Below are positions 35,760 to 44,730 of a stretch of DNA of 64,000 nucleotides, in pieces. Each line of letters starts with the position of its first letter. The stretch's first letter is position 1. A program made the position numbers and the translations under genes. The notes beneath the pieces are model-generated. The model had not been told where the DNA came from. It saw only the letters and a program-made list of their open reading frames with translations, and made no database searches. Origin of the DNA: Methylobacter sp. (GTDB lineage Bacteria; Pseudomonadota; Gammaproteobacteria; Methylococcales; Methylomonadaceae); NCBI GenBank assembly GCA_026399025.1, contig JAPLRU010000111.1:61855-125854 (forward strand), given 5' to 3'.

Positions 35760-36110
35760 TGCCTTGTTCGTGCCAACAAAGGAAGCCTTGGAATTGATGG
35801 GATGAACTTCGCCGACAGATAGACACGTTTTTGTCGAAATTAGCTTAGGAGCTAAAAGACAAGACTTATCATCCAAGGTCGGTACGGCGCGTCATGATAC
35901 CCAAAGCGGATGGCAGCTTGCGTCCCGATTCGCGACCGGTTAGCCCAGAGGGCGGTAAAAGCTGATCATCGGACCGATATTTGAAGCGGATTTCTGACCG
36001 AACTACTCTGGATTTAGACCAAAGAAATCCGCCCACGATGTGATCGATGAAATGTTACATCAAGGTTATACCCCAGTCATTGATGCCGACCTGTCGCTTT
36101 ACTTCGCATT
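35760..36110 (+). pseudogene. Decayed group II intron reverse transcriptase (LtrA-like)
   Basis: Three fragments in three different frames spell RT domains in the right order: CLVRANKGSLGIDGMNFADR (from 35760, then a stop), VMIPKADGSLRP (from 35891), and KLIIGPIFEADF then, past a stop, PNYSGFRPKKSAHDVIDEML followed by HQGYTPVIDADLSLYFA (from 35959). The family reads NKGxxGIDGM, IPKxDGKLRPLGIP, PIFEADFxPxSYGFRPxRSAHDA and VIDxDLxxYFD. The YADD catalytic region and the maturase and endonuclease domains are absent. It abuts the conflict operon's 3' end. Confidence 0.85.
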
Positions 36111-36172
36111 ATTGCGTTTGTCCCGTATTCCATTTCATTCTATACGGGCTACTGCTACTTGCCATGGTAAGT

Positions 36173-39100
36173 TTATTCAGGAGAGATATAAAGGTTAGGA
36201 TATTGTGATCCATCCCCCTCACAATGTAGCTCTAATTTAGCTCGGCTTGGATTATTTGCCTGACTCAACCTTAAATCATATTTTTCTTTTAAAAATTTTA
36301 GATGCTCCACATAACGTAAAGGAAACAGGTTGGTGATGCTGATAAAAGTAATTTCACTCTCCCGTGTTTCATTTTGGAGGATTTCGGGCTGGATATTCCG
36401 GCTACCTTTTAATATGCCATCAAGTTGAGTGACAAAACTGCCCCAATCGCGCGCTATAGGGCGAATAACAGTAAACAACGATAACTTACTGGGTGTTTCC
36501 GAGATCCCCGATCCTCTTTTATTAACCTCCAATGGATTAAAGTTGAGGTAATTACCCGTATAAGTGGAAAGTGCATGGATATAACGGGTGAGTCCTTCTT
36601 CATTGCCGCTAAAATCTTTAGCTAATTTTTCGATGAGGTTGACGTTGAGTTGACGGGGTTGATCTTTTTCAGTAGTGGTGACGGCATTATGAGCCGCTTC
36701 AACGGCCTGCTCACAGCTAATCTCAATCACGTCCATCCATTGTTGTTTTAAAATACGAGCGTTAAGCTGGGTGAAATTAGCGCTTTCGCCTAGTTGGCCC
36801 AGCAAGGCCAGACGTGCTTCTTGCGCTTGATTCCTTTGTATGGCTTTATCTCTAATTAAGCGCTGTGAAAAGTCCCGCACCACGTCCGGCTTGTAAAAAT
36901 AGACCAACAAACGACGCAGGTCATCTTGACCGGTATTTTGACAACGTTCATCAATGCCTTTTTGAAAGTTTTTGTTGATTTCACTTAATAGGCTGAACGA
37001 TTGGTTAACTTCATTGGCAAGTGTTGTCAGTTCCCTAAGAGTTTCGGCTAATAAAACTTTGCTAAATTGCCAAGCCTCCATGTAAGTCAGAGCTTCATAA
37101 CGTGCTTGTAATGATAGCGCTTGGGCATCCAAAATTTTATTGCGTTTGCCGAAAGGGAAAAGGCCGATTTTTGTCCATTCTTTTTGGTTAGATTGTATGC
37201 GCTCTTTTAATGTTTTTTCGGCAATATCCTGATAAGTAACAATCTTGTCGCTGGCTTCTTTTAGGCGCGCATCCAAGCTTTGCAATAATGCCTCTAAAAG
37301 CCGCTTTATTTCGTAGAGTGACTTTGTGCCATTATTCCACTCGGCAAAAAATTCGTTTTCGATACGGCGGCGAATTTCTTTGGCATTTTCAGTATGTGTC
37401 GCTATTTTAATTTCAAAAAATTTGTGAACGCCGTGTTGGCGAAAGGTTTTTTCAAAACGCTCTTGACAGCGATTTTCTAACTCATCTAACCATCGTTCGG
37501 GCTGCGTGGTATCGATAATGAGTTGCTTGGAGTTATTAACAAAGTTTTGCCATTCCATAGAAAAAGGCTGCCAAGTTTTACTGTTAACCTCTTCTAACAG
37601 AATGCCGCGCGACAGTGTTAAGTGCTCATCGGTAATTGCCCAGCGCTCTTTAACTTCTTTTGCATTGACCTCTTGGGAGAATGGAGCGTTTTTAGGTTCG
37701 TCGCGAAATCCCAGCGAATCTGTCCAATTATTGAAGAGCATCTGCAAACCGGCTTGACGGGCGAACTGATAAGTCAGGTATTCTTTAATTTCTACTTCCG
37801 GATAAGCTAAACGTTTTAGACCAAAGGTAAGAAAGCGTTTGCTCCGTTCAGGAGTGCCGGCAATGGCGGATTCAGGTGATCCATCGCCATTTTCGGCGTT
37901 TTCCATTCTAGCAAGGCTTTCCCAGCGCAGTTCGCGTGTTACTACCAATTTTTGAAACAGAAAATCTGCGACAATTTCAGGAATATCTTTTTCTACGTCA
38001 ACCGAAACGCCATTTTCATTTTGATTGAAAAACAAGTAACAACCGTTAAAAGGGTCTTTAAGTAAAAGGCGTTCTTTACTGCCGGTAATGTCATGCGGTT
38101 GCCACGCTCCTACACTAAGTGCATTTAACTCCAATAACGCACTATAGCCATTAGCGTGATAGTTGCCTGTATCCCAATTAGGTTTTGGATGGGTATCGGG
38201 AAGCAAGGTATAAAGAATAATACGATCATAAGGGTACATTTCCCGGATTTGACAAACTGCATCAATAATGGAACCGCTTCCTGTTCCGCCTGCCAAACTA
38301 CAACAAATATGAAAAGTAACCGAGGTGGTGCCGCCTTTTTGTTGGAGATTGCGGGTAAGGCTTTGTACGCGTTCGCGAAAGTCTTTTATTTTACAGGCAA
38401 AAAGAAAGCGGCCTAAACGCCGCTTTTGTCCACCTAACACTTCTCCAACAATGCTGTTAAGAATATCAAGCCATTGGTTTTTATCGCCAATCCAGCCTTG
38501 TATACCAGGATAATTACTCAAGTTTTCTAAGTGTGACGCTAAATCGGCTCCGCGACGAATAAGCAATTGGTTGTGCCTATCTAATTGAACGCTTTTGCCT
38601 AATATTTCCCAGCTCGAGTCATCCAGGGTCATCATCTCGGTACTGGAATCGACGTAGAGATATTCTAAGTTGACGCCTTTAGCTTCTTTTGAATGAAATT
38701 GTTGAAAAACTGATCGTCTAAACGAACGAATAATTTTACCGCCAGTTCCGCCTAGTCCAATGATGAGATGGTTTGAACTCGTTCCCATGTTTTTGCTTGG
38801 GAGTTCGATAGGCAAATCTTCCAGTTTATCAGCCAGCTTTTTATAATTTCTGCCCAATTTCCTCAATATTTTCGCCCCCACTTCCGCAAAAGGTCGCGTA
38901 CTGTCATTTAGCTCAATTCCCTCAGTCAAATGCGGATTCGCCAACAACGCTAAAAAATCCAAACTCTGCCCAAAATGCTGTTCCACAAAATCAGAAACCC
39001 GCGTCAACACAAAAACCGCATCCGCCACAATCACCGAATCTAACAACAACTCCCGCACACCCGCATGAAAATCATATTCCACCCAGGCATGATGCGGTAT

Positions 39101-40465
39101 GCGCTTTAATAATCCCCCTAAAAACACCTCCGCTAAATGCACCTGCTGCGACTGCGGCAACATCAATTTTTGCACCACATTCATCACGGACAAATCCAAC
39201 GGCACAGCCGCTAAATACGCCGCTAATTTCTGCGCGGTGGGCGAGGCAAAACTTTTGAATTGTTTAAGCCGTTGTTCGGCGGTAATTTCAGGCATATTCG
39301 TTTTGGTTGACTGTTCCACAGACGGAATAAAAGCGACTTGATGCTCAAATACCACGCCTTTCAGCCAACCTTCCTTTTTTCCTAACACCAGTTTTGCCCA
39401 GGTTTTCACGATTTCAGGCTCTAGCGTTAACACCGGAATTTTAAAACCTTTTTCTAATTCGCTTATATCATCCATAAACCAAAAATCTTGCCTGTCGAGA
39501 TTTAAAGCTTGATTCAACGCCACTGGCAAGGAAGCGGTAAATCGCGCTTCCTCCGCATAACCTAATGCCGTGCCTTTCCATAATCTAAAGGGCAACATTT
39601 GCATAATACTGACCGGATGCTTGCGACTCCACTGTTGCAATAAGGCAAACACGCCCTGATTGCTATGCCAGGCTTTTGCCACACAATCACTGAATACCAG
39701 GATTAAACGCGTCTGTTGTGGATTAATGATTTCAAAATTCTTTATCACCCGTTGATTGTTTAATACCCGCGCCGTTTCCTGTTCAGTGTCTAATTGATAA
39801 AAATGAATCTTTGTAAACGTGCCTTGCAATTCCAATAATCGGCGGAATTCTTTTAATAAAGGCTGCCAAATCTGCATTGAAATGGCATTGTCTATCAGAA
39901 TAACCAATTCTAACCAGCGTTCCGGTTTACCTTTTAAAATAGGCGCAAAAATCTGAGTTTCAGCAATATAGTGTATGGTTTCTTCTATCGCTAATTCCGT
40001 ATGAAAACGGGAAGGGACAGTTTTACGCAATGGACGAAAGGCGCGATTAAAAGCTAAGGTATTATGTAATAGTGACAATGCGGGCGTTCTAAAAGCTTGC
40101 CCTTTAATGCCGCTGCTATTAATACAGCTATTTTGTTGATGTGGAAAAAGTTGAGATTTTTGTAGTTGTATTGTGGGTTGTGTTTCAGATAGGATGTCTT
40201 GCTTATTTTTAGGAAAATCTTTATTTTTTAACTCCTGTGTATTGTTATTATCGTAAGGGAAATTTTTATTTTCTAAGGCTGATTTATAGTTATTTTCTTG
40301 ATTAGAAATAGTTTCTTCACTAATAATATTTAATTCTTTTTTGTTGACAGATGTATTAATTTGTAATGCTAACCACAATACATCAGCCAATTCTTCTGAG
40401 TCTGGATAAAGCTCAGCTTTATTTAGAACAGAAATAAATCTGCTAATTAAATTTGATTCTTGCAT
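36173..40465 (-). CDS. SAV_2336/vWA-like region fused to a tubulin/FtsZ-like GTPase (1430 residues)
   Basis: The N-terminal 130 residues are low-complexity and Asn/Lys-rich. Residues about 140-340 resemble SAV_2336 N-terminal proteins: AFRPLRKTVPSR, PERWLELVILIDNAISMQIW, ILVFSDCVAKAW, LLQQWSRKHPVSIMQMLPFRLW. The vWA metal motif DxSxS is DNAIS here, so one metal ligand is altered. Residues about 400-550 continue as in those proteins (FASPTAQKLAAYLAAVPL). From about 563 comes a tubulin-like domain: HLIIGLGGTGGKIIRSF, then SLAGGTGSGSIIDAV (the tubulin/FtsZ signature, near 725), and a long helical tail. Proteins with tubulin-like domains of this class occur in conflict-system loci. It is the last of three leftward genes with MoxR and NP-VMAP. 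Confidence 0.82.
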   Translation of the reverse strand: MQESNLISRFISVLNKAELYPDSEELADVLWLALQINTSVNKKELNIISEETISNQENNYKSALENKNFPYDNNNTQELKNKDFPKNKQDILSETQPTIQLQKSQLFPHQQNSCINSSGIKGQAFRTPALSLLHNTLAFNRAFRPLRKTVPSRFHTELAIEETIHYIAETQIFAPILKGKPERWLELVILIDNAISMQIWQPLLKEFRRLLELQGTFTKIHFYQLDTEQETARVLNNQRVIKNFEIINPQQTRLILVFSDCVAKAWHSNQGVFALLQQWSRKHPVSIMQMLPFRLWKGTALGYAEEARFTASLPVALNQALNLDRQDFWFMDDISELEKGFKIPVLTLEPEIVKTWAKLVLGKKEGWLKGVVFEHQVAFIPSVEQSTKTNMPEITAEQRLKQFKSFASPTAQKLAAYLAAVPLDLSVMNVVQKLMLPQSQQVHLAEVFLGGLLKRIPHHAWVEYDFHAGVRELLLDSVIVADAVFVLTRVSDFVEQHFGQSLDFLALLANPHLTEGIELNDSTRPFAEVGAKILRKLGRNYKKLADKLEDLPIELPSKNMGTSSNHLIIGLGGTGGKIIRSFRRSVFQQFHSKEAKGVNLEYLYVDSSTEMMTLDDSSWEILGKSVQLDRHNQLLIRRGADLASHLENLSNYPGIQGWIGDKNQWLDILNSIVGEVLGGQKRRLGRFLFACKIKDFRERVQSLTRNLQQKGGTTSVTFHICCSLAGGTGSGSIIDAVCQIREMYPYDRIILYTLLPDTHPKPNWDTGNYHANGYSALLELNALSVGAWQPHDITGSKERLLLKDPFNGCYLFFNQNENGVSVDVEKDIPEIVADFLFQKLVVTRELRWESLARMENAENGDGSPESAIAGTPERSKRFLTFGLKRLAYPEVEIKEYLTYQFARQAGLQMLFNNWTDSLGFRDEPKNAPFSQEVNAKEVKERWAITDEHLTLSRGILLEEVNSKTWQPFSMEWQNFVNNSKQLIIDTTQPERWLDELENRCQERFEKTFRQHGVHKFFEIKIATHTENAKEIRRRIENEFFAEWNNGTKSLYEIKRLLEALLQSLDARLKEASDKIVTYQDIAEKTLKERIQSNQKEWTKIGLFPFGKRNKILDAQALSLQARYEALTYMEAWQFSKVLLAETLRELTTLANEVNQSFSLLSEINKNFQKGIDERCQNTGQDDLRRLLVYFYKPDVVRDFSQRLIRDKAIQRNQAQEARLALLGQLGESANFTQLNARILKQQWMDVIEISCEQAVEAAHNAVTTTEKDQPRQLNVNLIEKLAKDFSGNEEGLTRYIHALSTYTGNYLNFNPLEVNKRGSGISETPSKLSLFTVIRPIARDWGSFVTQLDGILKGSRNIQPEILQNETRESEITFISITNLFPLRYVEHLKFLKEKYDLRLSQANNPSRAKLELHCEGDGSQYPNLYISPE

Positions 40466-40487
40466 AATAGGTTAAATGAAATATTAT

Positions 40488-40554
40488 GTAGGTTGGGTCA
40501 CACTTATCTTGTTGCACTCCATAAAGTTCACTCCATAAAGTTGACCCAATCTAC
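40488..40554. repeat. Small inverted-end element overlapping the MoxR stop codon
   Basis: GTAGGTTGGGTCA (40488-40500) and TGACCCAATCTAC (40542-40554) are inverted ends with one mismatch, flanking two ACTCCATAAAGTT direct repeats. The right end supplies the stop codon of the MoxR-like gene. Confidence 0.75.
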
Positions 40555-41549
40555 GAATTGGATAGCGATTTCCATAGTGATTCTAGAAGCGACTCTTTAT
40601 CGTCTGATAAATTTATATTTCTTAACGTTAAATGTACGGTATTTAATAATTGGTCATTAGCTAAATCGGTTTTATCGCTACTGTTGATTTTTTTTATAAA
40701 CTCATCAATCAAGTTGTCTATTTGTTGTTTGTATTGAACATAATTTGTATCTGTATGAAAATGTGCCTCTACAATACGTTGTAATTTATCTTTATCAGGC
40801 TGTTGGATTTCCAATCGCAAACAACGGCGTAAAAAAGCCGGTGGAAACTCACGCTCACCATTACTTGTCATAATCACTAACGGAAATTGTTTACAAAGCA
40901 CTCTACCATTTTCAATAGTAATAGCTGTGCCATCATCGCTGGGGAAAATTTCATGTTTACCTTTTAAGCGTTTTAATTCAGGAATTTCAAATTCCCCTTC
41001 TTCAAAAATATGCAGTAAATCATTCGGTAAATCTATATCGCTTTTATCAATTTCATCAATTAATAATACGCGTGGTTTGTTGCTATCATTAGCAAACGCA
41101 GTACCTAATGCGCCTAAACGCAAATATTCGTTTATTTCAGGCGATTTATCACCGTGCAACGATTTATCCTGCAAACGTCCAATAGCATCATATTGATATA
41201 ATCCGTCTTTTAACGTCGTGCGGGTAGTAATTGACCAGCGCAAAACGCCACCCAATTTCAATTCATGTTCAACTGAATAAGCTAACGAAGTTTTACCTGT
41301 CCCCGCTTTTCCTTCCACTAATAAAGGGCGGCGTAAATACAGTGCAGCATTTACTAATTCTATATCTTGATGGTTAGGAATATAACAACTGCCTCTGTCA
41401 TTCTTCTGTTGGTTTTCTTTATTTTGTTTTTTTGCACTAAAGTTTCGCCATGAAGGAGGGGGTGGTAAATCTGAAATCGGTTTTTCACCTCGATAAATAC
41501 ACCATTCTGGAGCTTTTTGTGCTTCTTCTGTACTTTCTGATTTTTCCAT
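40551..41549 (-). CDS. MoxR-type AAA+ ATPase of the conflict operon
   Basis: A 332-residue AAA+ protein. Walker A is LLVEGKAGTGKTSLAYSV (80-87 core), Walker B is VLLIDEIDKSDIDLPNDLL (about 160-178), sensor 1 lies in PLVIMTSNGEREFPPAFLRRCLR, which also includes the arginine finger region. The first 60 residues are a proline-rich and charged tail without a domain (APEWCIYRGEKPISDLPPPP). MoxR ATPases act as chaperones with vWA proteins. It lies 10 bases downstream of NP-VMAP and 85 bases upstream of the vWA/tubulin gene, inside one operon. The last residues may have been set by a repeat element. Confidence 0.88.
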   Translation of the reverse strand: MEKSESTEEAQKAPEWCIYRGEKPISDLPPPPSWRNFSAKKQNKENQQKNDRGSCYIPNHQDIELVNAALYLRRPLLVEGKAGTGKTSLAYSVEHELKLGGVLRWSITTRTTLKDGLYQYDAIGRLQDKSLHGDKSPEINEYLRLGALGTAFANDSNKPRVLLIDEIDKSDIDLPNDLLHIFEEGEFEIPELKRLKGKHEIFPSDDGTAITIENGRVLCKQFPLVIMTSNGEREFPPAFLRRCLRLEIQQPDKDKLQRIVEAHFHTDTNYVQYKQQIDNLIDEFIKKINSSDKTDLANDQLLNTVHLTLRNINLSDDKESLLESLWKSLSNS

Positions 41550-41559
41550 GTTGAAACTC

Positions 41560-43416
41560 CTAACGAAATTCGCTTCCTAAAAAATTTGGTTCTAATTGAG
41601 GTGGCAGTCTATCTGGGTTATCCCAGAATAACGTAATGTATTTTTCTTTATCTCTATGGTGACAGCGAAAATTATAGATACTTTCAGGTAGATTAATAAT
41701 TTGTGTATTTAAGAAATTTGTTATGTCTTTTTCTAAATCAATATCTTTATATTGACAAGACCATAACGCGGCAAAAGCTCCCCACATTATTAGCTCATCT
41801 AAAAATTTTTTTTGGCAAGTTGAAAATTTAAAGTTAAAACCAAAACAACATTTTTTATCTCCTGGCTCGATTTCTGTCATTGATGCTAATATATACTTAT
41901 GTTCTTCTTCTTTTAACCATATTAATTTATCTTTTACTTTCTGATTTAAAGTTTTTTCCTGCAAAATATTTTTCCAATGCTTCTTCCATTTGGGGAAATA
42001 TTTTTTATGCTCTCGTCTATCCAATGCTTGTATAACTAATTGATAGCAGATACCGATTGGATTATTTTCATAACTCTTATTTTCTAATTTATCAAAATGG
42101 TAATACATAAGTTCTTTAGGAAGAATAAACTCTATTAATGGTTCATTTTCCATGCAGATAACTTTTTCTAATAGCCTATCCATTAATGGCTGTAAAGTTT
42201 TTTCATCTTCATTTTTAAGTTCAATATTAGTAATATCATCTGGACAAATATTGATGCCATTTAGCCAAGCCTGTGGAATATATAAACTGTCTTTATCTGT
42301 TTTTAGCTGTATAGTCAAATAACTAGGTTCGTTTTCGTTGCTTTGTTTGATAGAAATATATTTAACAGTCTGTAAGTTTACGTTTAAATTATCAGAATAT
42401 TTTTGTAGCCATTCTATTAGTTTTTTTGCTGCTAAATTTATTATAATGTTTTCTTTTATTAAATGATTAATTACACAAAGTATTGGATATTGACCATTAG
42501 ATAACCATCCTAAGTCAAATAAATAATTCAACGTTTCCAAAAAGCTATTTTGTATACATTCTTGATAAACATATTGCTGACAAATACTATTAAATTTCTT
42601 CAGTTCTTTATCTGATAAATTTTGTGCGATTGGCTTTAGAATTTCTTGCAATTCTTGAAGATTATTGTTTTTATTAAAATCTACAGAAGTTGGTAATAAT
42701 CTTTCTAGCATAGCAAAAGCAAAGGCAGCAGCATGGTGTGCTGCCTTTGGTTGCCAATCGGCATTATCACTTTCTGCTTTATTACTTAATAAATCAGATA
42801 TACCACGAATAACAATACCCTTTACTTGACTATTTGCATGAATTGCAGTTAAAAAACCTATTCCTTCCATTTCTACGGCAATGGCATCACTATATAGTTC
42901 TATTAATTGCTTATAAGTTCGGGAATGCTCAGAAGCTACAACTTTTTCTCCAGCAGCAATAACTCCAATTAATGCTTTTGGTTTAATACCTGTGCTTAAA
43001 TTTTGATTCCAATCAGAGTTATCGGTAATTGCATCGGCTCGTTTAACCAATTTATAGTTAGATTTTCCTACTTCGCTACGTGGCAAAAAAACATTATCTA
43101 CTTCTTTTCCTTTTTCATAACCTTTCATTGTTTCTGCTATAACAACATCACCTAACTTTACATCTTTAATACCACCTGCTACACCCACAAAAAACACATA
43201 GTCAGGATCAAAAAATTGTATTGCCCTTTCTGTTTCCATTGCCGCATTAGCATTACCTTGTCCAGTTTTAGCTAATCCAATTCTCCATCCTTTAAAGCTA
43301 CTTTCTTGATAAATTGTACCTTCATCATGTTCTGTTTCTTTCCAATTTTGGATAAAGCCTTTAACTGCTAGAAACTCGACACTCAAAGCGGTAATGAAAA
43401 CAACAGTTTTGGACAT
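41560..43416 (-). CDS. Nucleoside phosphorylase fused to VMAP-C domain
   Basis: A 618-residue protein. Residues 1 to about 240 form a PNP/MTAN-type nucleoside phosphorylase: ITALSVEFLAVKGF, FVGVAGGIKDVKLGDVVIA, then VEMEGIGFL and VIRGISDLLSNKA, so the acidic residues used by MTA/SAH nucleosidase (MEG glutamate, ISD aspartate) are kept. A helical middle (about 260-370) leads to a VMAP-C-like domain (about 400-600): MENEPLIEFILPKELMYYHFDKL, then NPIGICYQLVIQALDR, a Trp/Lys-rich segment and PESIYNFR. VMAPs are the third component of vWA-MoxR ternary systems, and their N-terminal domain usually carries the effector. The region is strikingly A/T-rich. First gene of the operon. Confidence 0.85.
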   Translation of the reverse strand: MSKTVVFITALSVEFLAVKGFIQNWKETEHDEGTIYQESSFKGWRIGLAKTGQGNANAAMETERAIQFFDPDYVFFVGVAGGIKDVKLGDVVIAETMKGYEKGKEVDNVFLPRSEVGKSNYKLVKRADAITDNSDWNQNLSTGIKPKALIGVIAAGEKVVASEHSRTYKQLIELYSDAIAVEMEGIGFLTAIHANSQVKGIVIRGISDLLSNKAESDNADWQPKAAHHAAAFAFAMLERLLPTSVDFNKNNNLQELQEILKPIAQNLSDKELKKFNSICQQYVYQECIQNSFLETLNYLFDLGWLSNGQYPILCVINHLIKENIIINLAAKKLIEWLQKYSDNLNVNLQTVKYISIKQSNENEPSYLTIQLKTDKDSLYIPQAWLNGINICPDDITNIELKNEDEKTLQPLMDRLLEKVICMENEPLIEFILPKELMYYHFDKLENKSYENNPIGICYQLVIQALDRREHKKYFPKWKKHWKNILQEKTLNQKVKDKLIWLKEEEHKYILASMTEIEPGDKKCCFGFNFKFSTCQKKFLDELIMWGAFAALWSCQYKDIDLEKDITNFLNTQIINLPESIYNFRCHHRDKEKYITLFWDNPDRLPPQLEPNFLGSEFR

Positions 43417-43778
43417 AAACTATCAACCTTTAAAAATAATACAGCAATTCTCATTATGGAAATTAAAATAAAATCAAATAGATACTGATTCGGTTTTTAA
43501 AATTCGAGTGCGTTCTACCGCAATACTTGCAAAGTAATCGAAGAGCCGAATGGGTAACAATATCAACCCCCTTATTCTATAAGGCTTTGCGACACCTATG
43601 AAAAATAGGATTCTGTAAAATTAAAAACAAACTTGGAAATTTAATTTATAACACATTGATTTAAATATATTTTTCATAATTAGAATTGCTGAAAATAATA
43701 TTGCGAGTACAAAAAATTAACTTTACTTGGTATAGTGATTTACATCTAAACTCATGATTTCCACCACTAGAAAAAAGC
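43417..43778. other. A/T-rich upstream region of the conflict operon
   Basis: This 360-base gap precedes the operon on the minus strand and debris on the plus strand. It is very A/T-rich. A TATTAT hexamer on the minus strand at 43436-43441 could be a -10 box, but the spacing to any -35 is poor. No gene, tRNA or clear attachment site is seen. Confidence 0.4.
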
Positions 43779-43952
43779 ATGATAGACCAACAACAAACAA
43801 AACTCGAAATATTATTAAAAGAATACGAAACCGTCAAAGCTGAACAAGAAGCCCGAATTGGCTTTCGTGACAACTTACTCTACGCCATCTCAAAAGAAGG
43901 TGTTTATCTATCCTTCCTGATTCTACCTTGGGTAAGCTTAATCATGGGCTAG
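43779..43952 (+). pseudogene. Truncated small membrane protein (internal deletion)
   Basis: A 57-codon frame: a charged start (MIDQQQTKLEILLKEYETVKAEQEARI), then GFRDNLLYAI and LSFLILPWVSLIMG. The GFRDNLLY and LPWVSLI stretches look like the two ends of longer membrane proteins of defence-associated type, joined after loss of the centre. Only one hydrophobic segment remains. It is probably a remnant rather than a working gene. Confidence 0.5.
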
Positions 43953-43966
43953 ATTATATATAGTCA

Positions 43967-44559
43967 ATGACCGAACCCCAAAACCCCATCGTCATTTTTC
44001 AAACCGAAGACGGTTGCTCACAGGTTGTGGTTAATGTCATTGAGGAGACTGTTTGGCTATCCCAAGCGCAGATGTGCGCATTGTTTGATAAGAATAAGCG
44101 CACGGTTTCCGAGCATATCCGCAATATCTTCAAGGAAGGCGAATTACAGGAACAGGCAGTTGTCCGGAATTTCCGGACAACTGCCGCCGACGGTAAGTCT
44201 TACGAGGTCTATCACTATAATCTGGATGTCATTATCTCCGTCGGCTATCGGGTGAAATCCCGTCGCGGTACCCAATTTCGTATCTGGGCGAACAACATCC
44301 TCAAGCAATACTTAATCCAAGGCTATGCGCTGAATGAACAAAAACTCCAGGCGCAGCAGGAAAAGTTCGCCGATTTGAAACTGGCGATTGCCCTAGGTTT
44401 TTGGAACGTCACCAGTATTTGTATAACGCGGAAGGCGAAAAACGGATTGCCGATAATGCACTCGTGGCGTTTACCTTGCTGATTGCGGAAAGCAAGCCGG
44501 ATGAGCGAGAGACTATTGTTAAGGTAATTATTAATTTGATTAACGATAAAAACGGTTGA
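43967..44559 (+). pseudogene. RhuM-family protein, frameshifted and internally deleted
   Basis: The first 135 residues match RhuM/virulence-protein family sequences: IVIFQTEDG, VWLSQAQMCALFDKNKRTVSEHI, VRNFRTTAADGKSYEVYHYNLDVIISVGYRV and GTQFRIWANNILKQYLIQGY. After KFADLKLAIAL the frame shifts; the family's C-terminal end continues in another frame as FLERHQYLYNAEGEKRIADN, then ALVAFTLLIAESKPDE, to a stop at 44559. Family members are about 330 residues, so roughly 130 residues in the middle are missing. RhuM proteins occur in genomic islands, often next to defence genes. A 103-base dispersed repeat starts two bases after the stop. Confidence 0.8.
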
Positions 44560-44560
44560 T

Positions 44561-44663
44561 TGCCAAAGCGCACCTTTTGAGGCGAAAAAAGGAAACAGGC
44601 GAATAAATTGTTTTCTAGGTTTCTGTCCAAATTACGGAAATCACCTTATTGTTGCAAGCCTTG
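44561..44663 (+). repeat. 103 bp dispersed repeat, copy 1
   Basis: From TGCCAAAGCGCACCTTTTGA to TTATTGTTGCAAGCCTTG. Copy 2 at 62466-62568 differs at six positions. Neither copy codes. Confidence 0.85.
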
Positions 44664-44730
44664 GTTCCCCACCATCGGCTAAAACAAGTTCCAACCAAAT
44701 AACCCCCCCGAACCAAAACAGGATATAAAT

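Noticed and set aside
43436..43462. Promoter for the conflict operon
   Set aside because: TATTAT on the minus strand is acceptable but the best -35 candidate is only 15 bases away and weak; mentioned in the gap entry without a separate call.
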